A DNA stretch of 64,000 bases from Jaapia argillacea MUCL 33604 (GCA_000697665.1 KL197728.1:540252-604251), one strand, 5' to 3'; counted from the first letter of the stretch, positions 34,910 through 47,456 are shown. Translations and numbers: made by a program. The notes: generated from the sequence alone by a model not told the origin.

Positions 34910-34910
34910 G
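34640..34910. repeat. CAAGC/GCTTG-rich segment flanked by a 9-bp direct repeat
   Basis: GGATTGCTG occurs at 34640-34648 and again at 34902-34910. The 253 bp between is dense in GCTTG (more than ten copies). It sits at the right end of the 3.6 kb insertion. The direct repeat may be a target-site duplication of a small element; no matching terminal inverted repeats are seen. Confidence 0.35.
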
Positions 34911-34963
34911 ATGTGAGTCACCTATCAGTTCCTACTTTGAGTTATGTTGAGTTTCCCATCTAG

Positions 34964-35211
34964 TCAGTCCCGAATTCGACAAGCTGTCCACGCAGCCATG
35001 CTATCTTGACGCATCGGGATGGGTTTGTACACCGTCTAACAGGTGGTTGTGGTGGGTTCCACCACATCACCGTCCCCTAATGTCTGAACACCCCATGGGT
35101 AACCTCAAGAACCTTCTTCTGAACAGTATAAGTGGAACGGTCGTCCTCTTTGGGGGGATCACACAGGATGTTCCATTGGGAGCATCGGAAGTGAACCAAT
35201 TCACACGATAG
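34964..35211 (+). pseudogene. Displaced last exon of NLR1
   Basis: After a CTAG acceptor the frame reads VSPEFDKLSTQPCYLDASGW ... LWWVPPHHRP ... NLKNLLL ... GTVVLFGGI, open to a TAG at 35209-35211. This corresponds to the final exon of NLR2 (LEKLSTQPSHIDESGW ... LWWIPPRYRP). The motif is the conserved tail of this NLR family. The exon is open but lies 3.6 kb from NLR1, so it is used only if a very long intron is spliced. Confidence 0.7.
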
Positions 35212-36110
35212 ACTTGATTCTGCATGTTCGACATGTTCTTCCAGTGATGGTATCCTGTAGTAATGGCCATTCTCCGACACCCGGAGATGTACTAATTTAT
35301 TGCGGAGTCCCTTGAGACACTCAGCAGAATACAAACGAGGACCAACGCCGGGGTAAGCAAATGCCGCACACAACCAATCCACAACAGAGTTTCAATGATC
35401 TGGGCTTGATGATAATAGTAAACCTCCATACTGTGCTGCCATTCCCTCCGGAGTAACCTCATAAACTCGGTCTCATCGAAGGAGGTTCTTTGTGGGAGTA
35501 TCACTCAAGACTTGCCTGCGGATCATAAGCGAAATAACTATTTGCAACCATGAAAGGCTGTTGTTCGGATTATTCTCACAATTCTATACCTTAGGAAGCC
35601 GTGGAATGCACTCACAATGGCAATGATCATATTCGTCAACGCATCCCAACCAGGAACTCCTACACTAGAGTTTGTACTCGACGGCCTTCCCCTCCTCTTC
35701 ATCTCAGAACAACTCACGTGAAAAGTAATCAGGATATGACGGACAAGAAGACTCAAAACCCACCAACGTATCTCGGAGGAATGTTCTCCGCCACGACCTT
35801 AACTCTGAAGTATAGTTACTTTCGCCTGCTCAGAACGCGTAAGATTTGGATCACAGTTCCCAAGACTTAATTAGCGAGAATCTGCTCCTCTGGGTACTGA
35901 GAAGGTTGGGGTGGTCAAGATCCTGTACCCAGTGTTCGCCGTTTTATTCGTGAGGTTGATTGTTCGAAGTCGCAATCCCGTCCAATAATTGACACACGCA
36001 GATGATCTCCAGAGTGACGAACCCGCTTTACAATGTGCCGTCAAGTCGAACAAGGCGCATTGACATGGGTTATGGGAAATGAGCAAGATAGTACGTACCC
36101 TGTAATTCAA
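35212..36110 (-). pseudogene. Co-duplicated minus-strand relic A (copy 1)
   Basis: This interval matches 47457-48180 and 57637-58330 at the nucleotide level. Shared landmarks on the minus strand are the CAGTTATTGGAC/CAATTATTGGAC segment, a following AATCAACCT/AGTCAACCT segment, and AT(T/C)(C/T)T(A/C)GC(C/T)AAT. Each copy carries stops in different places and no frame is shared, so I treat it as a decayed gene or untranslated sequence copied with the block. Function unknown. Confidence 0.4.
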
Positions 36111-36158
36111 CGGATCTGCACCTGAGGAGAGACAACTGAGCGAGACCTCTGAGAAATT

Positions 36159-36470
36159 TCATCGCTGTACGGGGTTGTTGCCATAGTAGTAACGAGCGAT
36201 CTCCGTCTGAGCACCATCATGGCGGCCGCGCGCGGGGGACAGCGAAGAATTCGTTCCGAAGGTCGGATATTTGGGCGAAGGGGTGTGCTTCCTCTCGGGA
36301 GATGTGCTTGTGATCGTGACTCTGAGTGAATCTGAAGGGGAAATGTGCTTGAGACGCCTCATGCACTTAAGTTTGCGACGAGACATGGGCTGACACGGGA
36401 CAACTTTGAGGCCTTGATCAAAGAGCGCAATATCTCGGACCGAGGATCTCCTGTAGTCAAGTCTCCTCAC
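36159..36470 (-). pseudogene. Co-duplicated minus-strand relic B (copy 1)
   Basis: Minus-strand frames contain EEAHPFAQISDLRNEFFAVP and, shifted, DGAQTEIARYYYGNNPVQR. Equivalent sequence occurs twice at 48200-48680 (EEAHPMAHVSQFCDEFFAVP; DGAWAEVGRYRYIHNPVHR). The conserved peptide pattern suggests a former coding exon. The frames are broken and no domain is recognised. Confidence 0.4.
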
Positions 36471-36489
36471 CCTTGTGCCCTGAACGCTG

Positions 36490-37440
36490 AAGCTGAAGCT
36501 ATACCACCATCATCTGCGTTGGGACGTGTGCGAGAAACTATCACTGTTGCATTGCCGCATGTTTACATCGTTGCCTCTCACCGCCCTGGACTGTCATTTT
36601 ATCGTATTTCAAGTTCGGACAGAGAACATCGTGACGAAACTCTAGACGATGCGAAGGACAAGTAAAGTAGGATTTCATGAAAACACTTGAACGCGGCAAA
36701 TATGTCTGGTGCACACCGTTTCTGGGATGGTTGGATGATAGCCTGCCTTTCCCTTCCTACCTCAAGAACCGTGCCACACCCATCTCTTCCCCTTCGCTTG
36801 CCACCTTACTTGAACCCTGGCTGGACTCAAAAATCAGTCCCTTCCCATCGCTGTGTCTATGCTCGATTTCAGAGGTCCCATCATGAATCATTTATGCCTA
36901 TCAATAAACGCCAGTCCTTCGTCTTGATCGGCGCACATTGTACGTGCCCTGCAGTCAGCAGCGTGTTGACCGCATTCCCAACCTTTGATTGGGAATACAA
37001 CTATCATCTGTGCGGCATCGAATGAAAGTCCGGACGTTCCAACTACGATTCTCCTTTTCCCCAAGTAAGTAGCGGTTTGAAGCCCTCTCGTTCGTTCCTC
37101 GTGTCCTAATGTGCGTCGTTCCTCGGTTTTGAAGTATTTCTGCACTGCCAGTCGCTACCTAGACGACTGGACAGGTCTTCGTCTACTTAAAACGCCTTAG
37201 TAAGTCCCTTTCGCCATGTCATTCAGGCTCGTTAAGCTGTGTTGATATTCATCGTTGGACAGAAGTCCGACAACAGGCCGGACGACCTATCGTGGAATAA
37301 CATACTCGGGAAACAAATCAGCTTCCAGGACTTTCTCCTCGCCGGTAAATCTTCTCAAGCGAAGCTTGATGGTATCGGGGAGATTTCTCTGGTGAAAATG
37401 TCTTCGTACGAATGTGGTATCCGCGTATTCCTCATCCGAC
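36490..37440 (+). pseudogene. Truncated first copy of gene C with its upstream region
   Basis: 36490-37200 matches the upstream region of the intact gene C at 55980-56718, and 37262-37438 matches its second exon (DDLSWNNILGKQISFQDFL, GKSSQAKLDGIGEISLVKMS). The start codon equivalent to 56719 is lost (ATG to AGG in the aligned segment). Homology ends abruptly at about 37438, just after CGIRVFLI, where unrelated sequence leading into the dynamin fragment begins. Confidence 0.65.
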
Positions 37441-37559
37441 ACCTTACGCCGGACTCCAGGTTCCTCCTCCGCAATCTGCCAAGCCCGATAGGATGTCAAC
37501 AACTTTCTCTCACCCTCCACCCACCAATACTCATTCCACACTCTACACCGCACTAACAG

Positions 37560-38043
37560 TGTGGTCTCCTGCGAAAGATGATAGTTCAAATGTCTCAGGC
37601 GATATCGCAGTGGCCTTAGCTACTCTGGCTAGCCCTGGATATACGGGTTTGAGGCAAGAGGACCTTAGAGCTATAAACCTTCCCGACGAGTATCAACGTG
37701 AATTGAAGGTAATGGCCGAAGTCCGATCGTATTTCGAGGTTTCTTACCAGGTTCGTCAAGTGCATTGTGGTATTTACCTGTTTGTATCCTGACGCCCAAC
37801 ATGTCACAGCGTGTTACCGACACCATTCCTCTCGTCATCGATGTCAAATTTGTCAAAGCTGTTTCCAAGGACTTGTCGCCTTTTCTTGTCTCTACATTGG
37901 ACCTTGGTTCCACCAATGCTAGGTCACGCTGTGCGTCGTACCTGGCGGAGGAGCCTCACATCGCAGAAAAGCGGAAGCAGCTGACGGCAAAGAAAGAGAG
38001 GTTGGAAACTGTCATCACCGAGTTAATGAACTTCGGTTTGTGA
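37560..38043 (+). pseudogene. C-terminal fragment of a dynamin-family GTPase (GED)
   Basis: Two exons joined by a 59-nt intron (37750-37808) encode the terminal ~140 residues of a dynamin-like protein: DEYQRELKVMAEVRSYFEVS, then YQRVTDTIPLVIDVKFVKA ... RCASYLAEEPHIAEKRKQLT and KERLETVITELMNFGL, ending in a stop. This is the GTPase effector domain pattern of Vps1/Mx-type dynamins. No GTPase or middle domain occurs in the window, so it is a 5'-truncated gene. It abuts the break in the truncated gene C, so both were probably joined by one rearrangement. Confidence 0.75.
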
Positions 38044-39440
38044 CGTGTAAGTGAACCTGAACGATTTCTCATCTTTTTATTGAAACGGGAGTTGATCTAC
38101 CAGGAGGACTTGTACATTACTACACTTTCCATTTATCACAATACCAGCCCTACCGTAGGGACCGAACTTACTGAATTCCTTCCTGTATTTCTGGTAGTAG
38201 TGGATGAGCCCAGTTGCCGAACCGTCGTATCCATTGACATCATTTGGCACTCAATAGCCCAGGTAACACCCTGGACGAACATTTTGTGTTCGGAGAGAGC
38301 GATGAGAGCACCTAGCAAAATATTGATATCTGAGACAAAGACTGTTCCGGGACTGGCGAGATTCACCAGGCGTCGAAGGCGTCAACAACGGGGGAAATGA
38401 TACTGTTGCTCGGCATGCTACCCTCCAACCCTTCACGAGTGCTTCAGTAGCATGGGACCAACCTCCACCTGCCAGAAAACGACACCAAACTGACCCTCTT
38501 TGGACTTTCCGAATGTCAAGGCCTCGGCTTGGAAAAGAAGTTACTCGACGAGACACGGTGGGTGTTTTCAGTGTGCGATGGGGTTGCGCGGTTGCGCCAG
38601 AGACGATAAAGTCGCACGTTTTGCGCCTTGGTGGACGAGTTGGTGAACAAGTGTTGGCCGTTGGTTCCAACTGCGATATTCAACGGAATAAGATATAGTT
38701 CGGGAAAACAGGAGAAAAGGAACATGCGTACGTCGATTGACGATCATCACGTTAAACACTCTGGATTGCGAATTTTGAACTTCAACTCCGTGTCTTCCTA
38801 CTGGAGCATCCAAGAGATCAGTTTGGACTCCGGCTGTCTGGATACGCCTTTTCGACCCACCTGTTGAAGTAGTCGGCGAATTTGTGTAAGAATTAGTCGT
38901 AAGGGAGCAAGCAGGGAGTTTGGGAGCCTATGGAAGAGAAATCAGTGTCGCGATGGGTTCCTGAATGCGAATGCACGCACCGTAGAAGTGGTTATGCCAG
39001 ATCCGTGAAGACGGGCAAGTTATTCCCTAACGGTGTCTCCTTGGTCCATCCCATGCGCGCCACGCCCAAACTTCTTGGAAGTTATCCTGCCCATAAACAA
39101 TCGCGCTCCACAAACTACCTCTCCGCCAACACAATCCAGAACACAAACATGTCCTTCAAGTTCTTGGGAGTACCAAACTCGATGGCGTGTATGGATGGTT
39201 CGAGATCGCTTTGATACTATTCTTTGTCGGGTTGTTGGTATTGCTTTGGACCTTGAACGTGATGGTGGCAAGTGTTGTGATCGCTAGGTGGATAAGAAGA
39301 TGGACGATGATGAGGCCGTTCTTCGAGAATAATGTTGTTTTTTTTGGGACTGCGATAGGCTCGGGCTGGAGGATGTATGAAGAGAGAGAGAGAGCATCGA
39401 CTGGATCGCGCCACATCCGTAATGCATGATGAGTCCCGGC
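38044..39440. other. Region between dynamin fragment and block 2
   Basis: No intact recognised gene. A possible membrane-protein frame at 39181-39429 is listed separately. A GA microsatellite lies at about 39381-39396. The left edge of block 2 begins at about 39440. Confidence 0.4.
39181..39429 (+). other. Short open frame with one transmembrane segment
   Basis: The frame reads YGWFEIALILFFVGLLVLLW, a strongly hydrophobic ~25-residue stretch, then WTLNVMVASVVIARW, basic residues RWIRR, and a charged tail. No upstream exon is secured and no family is recognised. It could be a small membrane protein or chance. Confidence 0.25.
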
Positions 39441-39599
39441 AGAGAATCAATTTGGAACCAACGACACGCGTCTTGTTGTTGTCCACTGACCTCCAATCCA
39501 ATATCCCCTCAAGGCGTGGTGTACTGCAACTTCGATCATGCACGATGGTCGAGCTTTGCATCAGCTCATATGACCGACATTATCATCACCCCTCTCAAC

Positions 39600-40890
39600 C
39601 CCTTCAGGTCTCTATCCCGTTCCACATGCTCCTGTTGCTACTATATGCTAGCAAACTATCACACCTCGCGTCTGCTCCCCTTGAGATCCTCGCCATGATA
39701 TTATCCTCTTCGAAACCGAGGGTGGCTGCATAGTAAATGCTTTCCAGATGGCGCTGTCAGCGCCCATGGGGACCTCTGTCCTATCTCACCCCCAAATCCC
39801 GGAGGAGCAGAAAGCCCCAAACAACTTGAGTCGATACGCGGGAATGTATCTCTGGGAGGTACACCTCACATCCCCCGATTCTCTCATTTCGATACTAACT
39901 ATCCTCGGACTTGGCCGGTGTGTCCGCAAACGAGCGGCCATTCGATTCTTGGACCAATTATGGTGATCTACTACATATGCAACAGAAGGGAAGTGTGACG
40001 AAACCTCCAGGAGACCTTCAGAACGGTAGCAAATCACAATTCAGCGTCCCTCCATAACCCCAGTTCGTCCCCACTTTTCGGCTATGGCAGTGATTTTGAT
40101 CTTGCCTCACTGTGTCAGGTAGAGTGGTTTCAGCCCTTCGAACTGGCTACGGTTGTCCATCTAGACCTCCGTCTCATCTTCGAAATCCTTACCCATATCC
40201 CCTTCCCTATTCCTCGGTCTCTGGCTTCCGTAGAGGGTATGGTGAAAGGGTCGCGGAAGGTTACCATCTCGACTGCACGCTTTTCTCGTGAAAGACGAAA
40301 TCTTGCCACAACCTTCATAAAGTTTTCTTCGCATGGACGGGCGGTATCACGACACGATCTCCAGATCTATTTGCTAGACCATCTGCCCGCTCTAAGCCAC
40401 TCACGGATCTGCTTCCTTATCGCGCGGTACGATTGTATGTGGTTGGACTCGGAGGGAATGAAGGATGGAATGAACAAGAGGCTCCCACGCAGCTCATGTC
40501 CGATGCTTCGCGGAAGGAAGACCTAGTTGTTCCTGGGAGCGCCTTGTCAGGTCTCAGCTGAATGCCTTCCTGCCTCGACACCAGCATGTCAGGCCTCTGA
40601 AACGGCATCAACTCAACCTTATTTTTGGACCTTCGGCGAACACCATCGTCTTATCTCGGAGGCGTCTCCGGGAATGCATCAAGTCAGGCGACGCACTAAC
40701 AGCTCTAACGTGCCTGGCGATGCTTCTTTCTGTGCCTATGCAGACCATTCCGGGGATGGACTTTACGCCCTTCCTATCTGCGTACTTCAACTCACGACTC
40801 ACCGCTTCATGTCCCTCCTCTTCTTCCACGTTATCGAATCGCCCCTCGCTATCAGACAGTAAATCCTCAGAACTCAAGACTCCATGGCCA
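39600..40890 (+). pseudogene. F-box-like relic upstream of NLR2
   Basis: Colinear with the relics at 23.9-25.3 and 58.9-60.3 kb. Pieces include APLEILAMIL near 39680 (F-box-like), YAGMYLWEVHLTSPDSLIS near 39840, VVHLDLRLIFEILTHIPFP near 40155 and PGDASFCAYADHSGDGLYAL near 40710. Frames are interrupted between them. Confidence 0.45.
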
Positions 40891-40999
40891 CACTGGTGGT
40901 CGGCGATACGGTTTCAGGGTGAGTTTGGTTCTCTCAAACGTAGAGACTGGAAGTTGATCATCTTGCAGCGGGAGCGGCCTGCGCCTATTTGTGAAGGGT

Positions 41000-43900
41000 A
41001 CGATAGACGAATCACGGTGTGGTCAGCCCCTGATTGTGTCACCAGAAATTTCTGCCTCCGGATTGAAGCATAACAGAAAACACTCCGTCAAAGCGACAGT
41101 CGGTCGCAAAGCCGAGATTTCGAGGGAAACTGAGAGGACAAAGGACCCTTCGTGGTCGGACTTGGATTTCATATTGTGGGTCTTACTTTACTTTTGTACA
41201 GTTTTCCCGTGTCTCATCGATGGCCTGTTGTGTCGCCCCTTATCCAGCCTCCTCTCTGAATCGTCTCATCTCACGGTCGAGGTTTTTGATCACCCTGTAA
41301 TGTCACTGGGACCCTCGTTTGTGGGTGGTATCACGGTTGACCTGAATGTTCTTCGATGCGAGACAGGTGAACTTAGGTTTCCCCACGATGGATGTGAAGA
41401 TACTAAATCCTACTTGACCTTTGTCTGTAGTGATCACTCGACAACTCGACAGTCTCCATCGACCGGAGGTGGACGTAACCGGTAGCCTCACTGTACACAT
41501 CACCGTCAACGGCCTCGACAATACAACCGACGTCGACACCGTTCTTAAGGACATAGACAAGAATCTTCACCTATTGCATACTCCTGGCTGGGTCAAGCCG
41601 ATACCTGAGTCAATATCAGATGTCGCTCGTCCGTCACGACCGGATACCAATCAACAGCGGATGTTTGGCAGCCAGCGTTGAACTCCGTTGAGAGTTTTGT
41701 GGAAGGTCTCGGGGCTTTCGTAAGAGTTGTCGATGCGCTTGCCGAGGTCGGGTCCCCTTGTGCTTGATCTCCATAGAACTCAATCCCTCACTTTCCTAGA
41801 TTCATCCATATGCGAAGGCGACGTGGACTCTTTTGTCGTCCGTGTATCATGTGTGTGACGTTATCCTCGATTGACTGTTGAAGTCTTGCTCATCAACTTC
41901 TTCATAGTCTGTAATCAATCAAATCGCTCTCGACGCCAAAGTCAATCGCTTGGCCGATGTGATCCGCCAAATCTACCAAGTTGCCATCGATGCTGATCCT
42001 CTGAAGAATCATGGTACCATCGGCAGGACTTTGCAATGTATGCTCATCCAAACGATGGAGGTCGCGCGCTTCATTAGGGGCTATGCTGAGACCAAGGGTT
42101 TTGGTAATCATTACCTCATTGGCTGGCCTGTGCATCGTGTTGACTATGTTTTGAAGCGGGTCGCGCTATCAAGAACCAAGTGTACCCTGTGGATGCCCAG
42201 ATTGAAGACTTTGAGAAGTTGTTCAATGCGCTCAAATCGGATCTTCAACTCAAGGTCACAACACAATCGTCAATTGCTGTGTTTGGCATCATGGATACCG
42301 TCGCACAAATAGGTGAGAGGGATCACACTTCGAGGGGCGGGATGCTCATACAAGGAAGTAGAAGAGGTTCTCGTGCTCCGTGACCTGCCGTATGCATCGG
42401 CGAGCTACCATACGAAGCCCGGGTGCCTTCCTGGATCTCGGCAGGAGATTTTGGAAGAAATTATCGACTGGGTCAACAATGCAACGGAAGACAGTACCCA
42501 ATCCCGAGCATTCCTCGTCACTGGTGTTGCCGGCTCTGGCAAGTCAGCTATTGCTCACACCATTGCGCGGCACTTTTCGGATCAAAGACGACTCGGTTCT
42601 TCCTTTTTTTTCCAGCGTGGTACAACCGAGAGTCCCGAAACCTTGTTCGGCACCATAGCTCGCGATCTAGCAGACTTCGACTCCCAAATTCGCTCCAAGC
42701 TCCTCGAAGCTGTTAGAGGTAGCCGCAGCTTGGTCCAGACGACCGCAGTGGAAGTCCAGTTTGACAGTTTTATCTTGGCTCCCACAAAGGACCTCGGGAT
42801 GGTTGGACCGGTCGTTATCGTCATCGATGCGTTGGACGAATGTAAGGACTACAAGGGTATCCTCAGGATCCTTACCACCAAACTTAGCGTGCTTCCTCCG
42901 AACATCCGTATCCTCGTCACTGCACGAGCCGAGAAAGCCATTTGTGCCAAGTTTGGGGAGTCAACTTACACACGGCACAAGCGTATGGAAGAGATTCCAC
43001 CAAAATCCACCTCCGAAGACATCTCATCCTTTGTTGTCCGCGCGTTGCCGACCGATGTCGTCAAGTCTCTGGAGCGTCGATGGCCAAACGGGCGATGGCT
43101 CCAGGAGCTCGTATCAAAGGCGGATGGGCTGTTTCAATGGGCGGCTACTGCGTGCCTGTTTATCCAGGAAGATGGTGCAGATCCCACTCGTCGGTTCGAA
43201 ATCATCATGACTGGTGGATCTGTTCTGAATAAGTTGTACCTTCAAGTCCTGCTCCATTCATTTCCCCATCTCGACGACGAGATTCTTCATTCATTCTGAT
43301 CCATTATCGGGACAGTCGTTGTGACGAGAACGCCACTTAGCATTCATTCCTTTGATATGCTACTACATCCCGGGACTACGGATTATAGTTCCGCTCAATA
43401 CATCCTTCGACCCCTCGGATCACTCTTCAGCGGAGTGTCAAACGACACCGAGCCTGTGCAAGTTATGCACGCTTCGTTCCGGGATTTCATCGCCAACACA
43501 TCGCAAAGCGACAAATTTGCGATTGACGCTGTGTTATCAAATGGAGTGCTCGCGAAGTCGTGCTTGAAGACTATGACCGTCGGATTGCGTCAGAACATCT
43601 GCCAATTCGATGACTGGTTCACAATGTTTTCGGATCTCTCTTCAGAAGAGCTGTCAAGGATCCGCTCTGATCATCTTTCGGAAGCTCTTCAATATGCATG
43701 TCGATTCTGGGCCTACCATCTTTCGAAAGTGGCCACCGGCACTTCCTGCTACGTCGAGCAGATCCAAACCTTCCTTTGTGACCACCTCTTATCATGGATC
43801 GAGGTGATGAGCATCCTTCAGAAGCTTGATGAAGCTGTAAGCTCACTCCTTGACCTCGGAACGTGGCTTTCGGTGCGTCTCATTCCCTCGTACAAGCACT

Positions 43901-46900
43901 AAGTTACGATTATTGACTTCATGCATAGTCTCATGTGACACAAGAACCCAACCTACGTGCCATAGCTGTCGATGCCGTCCGTTTCATCCGAAACTTCTTT
44001 CCTCCACTCTCGTCCGGACCTCTTCAAGTATACACCTCTGCTTTGCCATTTGTCCCCACGGAGACATCCATATATAAACATTACTTCCATTTGGTTGACA
44101 ACACTGCTCCTCTTGTCTTACATGGGCGAGAGCGGCACTGGTCGCCTCTTTTATTTCCTCTCGACTACCACGAGGACGAAATTAAGGCGCTTGCCTTCTC
44201 TCCAGATGGGGCCCGCCTTGTGAGTGGTGATCGGGGTGGAAATATTCAAATGTGGAGTCTCGATACGGGTGCTCTCGCTGGGTCAACCATACACGCCAAG
44301 CATAGCCCAGTCATATCAGCAGCATTCACCTCTGATGGCTCTAATCTCTTGACTGTTTGTGGGGAAAGCTTTGGAATACCTTCCCAATCAACAGAAGGGC
44401 CATCGGATTTATCACTGGAAGATATCCAGCTATGGCGCACCGATACCGGAGCTGAAATTCCGCTCATCTGGCAGCAGACTCAACTGGATCACCGTACAGC
44501 CTGCACATCGGATGGTGCTCATATTGCAACCCTGGACAGTTCTAGTGCTCCAGTGCTTCTCTCCACTGTTGATAACGTCGCTTTGAGGCTGGATAATGGG
44601 AAGAATGAACCAAAAATCAGCAGAATCATCGTAAACTCGAGCGAGGGAGTGTTAGTAGTTGTCGTTGCATTTGACAACGGTCTAATCCACGTCTTTCCAA
44701 GAGAATCCCACCTGCCCTCATGGCCGCGGTTGGTCCCTATAAACCTCGCCATTTCCTCCTTTTCTGTCTCATGCGATGGCTCACGCCTGGCTTGTGGTTT
44801 TGTTGGTGGCAACCTTCAGCTTTGGGATCTGACCAAAGAAGACCCATTCGGGATTTCTGTCGGGGGCAAGGGAGGCACGGTTACGGCTTTCACATTTTCG
44901 CCAGATAGCGTCCAGCTCTTTAGCGGATACGAGGATGGGGTCGTCTGCGCTTGCGACGTTGGACCAAACCCGACGGGCAGCTTCCGAGAGGATATCTTTT
45001 CCAAAGATTGGGGTCCCTCGATAATTTCCCTCGTATTCCTCAGCCGCGCTCAACAGCTCGCGATAGGAGCTTCCGATGGGTCTGTTCGCATTTGCGATGG
45101 GGAAACTCGCCAAATCATTAGACAACTACCTGCTGCAGGGACGGACAGAGCCTGTTCAATGGTGTTTTCTAGGGACGGTAATCTGGTCGGCATCTGCACT
45201 GAGGGAGGGATGCTGAAACTGTGGAAGATAATATCTGGAGAGCTTTGTTGGGATGCCTTCCTAGGGGAGGAAAACGGACACTGGACAATGTTGCTCTTCG
45301 TTCAGAATGACACGATGATTGCAAGTTGCCATATCAAGCGTAATCTCCTGACCATTCGAGAATCGTCCAATGGTGCGGTGCTGGTTCAGGATTTTCCGTT
45401 GCTCGAGGGCCTGAGCAATGAACGAGGCGAAACGAATTTTGCATCCGTGCCTGGTTCTTCCAATATTGTTCAAGTGGGAATGGAGGACTCATGTATGGTT
45501 TACGGCTGCATATGGGAATGTGGCGAGTTGCCAGCAATGTCTCATCTTTGGGAAACTTGGTCCCCAGGTGACACAAATCAGTTGTCCCCCGATCGCTCAC
45601 TCCTGCTTCATCACGTGGACAATATGCCGATGGGGAGTCTGATACTTTACAACCTTCGGAAACGCACAGTTCAGACTCTTTCAGGTCATTTGTTTTTTCA
45701 TGCAGCAGAAGCATTCAGTCCAGACGGAACTCGAGTAGCATCAGGAGATTCCGAAGGACACGTGCGTATCTGGGAGGAACTTGACACGACCATCTATCCT
45801 GTGGGCGGTGTTGATGCCATGGAAACATTTCTATTTGGGGGATTCCCTTCACCCGACGGATCTATCCTGGCGGTAGTCAAATCCAGCACCACGGAGTATT
45901 CTGTGGTGTTTTCCGACCCTCACAATGGACGACCCGTCGGAGACCATTTCTCCGCACCAATTCTCGCGACGGTGTCGGAATTGCGTGACAGAGATATTGA
46001 CCTGGAGCCAAAATTTTCCCCAGATAGTTCACGAGTGTTTGTGGGCTTCGGTGACAACTGGGCCCTCCTGGCAATTTCTCCACCTAACCAAACCCTACGG
46101 CTGGGTCATATCGGAGGGCCAATTGTCGCCGCTACTTTCTCATGCGACAGCTCCTTTCTGGTGACGGAGTCTCTAAACGGGGTGGTCCGCGTTTGGGAGA
46201 CATCGACAGGGCATTGCTTTCGAGAATCACGCATAAAATTTCACCTCGGGGAAGTGACATATGATGAGCTACGTTCGTTGGATGGAGCAACCATTGGCGT
46301 CGATTCTGTGGGTGATGTTGATGCATTAGGGGATAAAGGGGATCTCGAATTTTCCTCTGATCAAAGCAAGTTGATTAGTGTGCGGAACACTGGTCTCATC
46401 CGAATTTGGGATGGTGTAGTACGTGGCAACAATGTCACACAGAATGCACTTAAACACCCTTCAATGGGTCCGTGGGGCGTCACACTTTTGGCCGTTTCCT
46501 CGGACGGTTCTGTATTTGCCACTGCAACGCAAGACTTGGAGGGTTCCAAGGGGGGTGACGACACTGTTGACACACTATTTGTTCGGGAAACTAGGAATGG
46601 AACTGTCATCAAGAAGCTGGACTTGAGGAAGAAGGTGGAATTTGCTTCATTCTCACGGCATGCTTCAAGAATGGCCTTCGGTGATCATTATCTGGGTTGG
46701 TTCACTTGGAATATTTCGGATAGTCGTGAGCGGCTCATTTCGAAAGAGGGGGGAAACAAAAGGATCTTATTTTCAACTGACGCGAAGCGGGTGGCCACAA
46801 TCGGCCAGGACCCCAATTCCATTATGCCACGACCGCGAATACAAATCTGGGATTTAGAACAAGGCTCTGTTCTTCATGACAGATGTTTACCCCCCGAGAT

Positions 46901-47270
46901 TTTGGAAGGGATTGAATTTTATGATGAGTCTCCGTTCCTGGACCTCATTGAAGGTCAGTCCTCCAGCATTGGGAATGAAGGTGAGTTATCTCTTAGGTCC
47001 CATTCTGAATGACATTAAGGCTTCCGTCCAGTCAGTCCCTTGGAGAAACTCTCGACGCAGCCATCCCATATCGATGAATCAGGATGGATTTGGGACGCGT
47101 CTGGAAAACGATTGTGGTGGATTCCTCCACGTTACCGTCCCATAGCTCCCGGCCCTCCCTGGAGTAACCTCAAGAACCTTGTCCTTGATGCAGATGAAAC
47201 GGTCGTGCTCTGTGGAGGTATCATACAACATGCCTCACGTGTCGCGTGGATAACTTTGCAAGTAAAGTGA
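41000..47270 (+). pseudogene. NLR2: C2-NACHT-WD40 gene with disabling mutations
   Basis: Same exon order as NLR1. C2-like ISASGLKHNRKHSVKATVGR, helical REGION-equivalent IYQVAIDADPLKNHGTIG, Walker A GVAGSGKSAIAHT, Walker B VVIVIDALDEC, then a 1025-codon WD40 exon and a final exon (about 47022-47270) ending WITLQVK. Three lesions are visible. The position matching the NLR1 start codon is ACG (41000). One base is missing near 41626 relative to NLR1 and NLR3, shifting frame before the DIWQPALNS segment. A TGA stands at 43297-43299 where both other copies have CGA. The WD40 exon itself is open, so decay is recent or partial. Its intact end shows what the terminus of NLR1 should look like. Confidence 0.85.
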
Positions 47271-47456
47271 TCTGTACAATAGCTAGGACTTTATCCTGTT
47301 ATACGTGTGATGCCGGTGGTATCACTTCAGATGGAAAGGCAAAGATTGCAGCGGTTAACTTACTGGCAGTGTCGTCGTAACTCTGCACCTAATGAATGAA
47401 TTGATAGGTTTCATGTGCTCACACTGACGATCGTCATTCTCCGTGGTGTCTCCCAA

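Larger units (their letters stand above)
39440..47270 (+). repeat. Segmental duplication block 2
   Basis: Colinear with block 1 from a point within the OTU upstream region. The TTGTTGTxCAC and CCCCTCAAGGC segments at 39475-39520 match 23695-23765. It continues through the F-box-like relic and the NLR gene. It is more diverged than blocks 1 and 3 are from each other. Confidence 0.75.

Noticed and set aside
34640-34910. Solo LTR starting TGTAACATG at 34646
   Set aside because: The segment does not end in CA and has no matching 4-6 bp duplication consistent with TG...CA ends.
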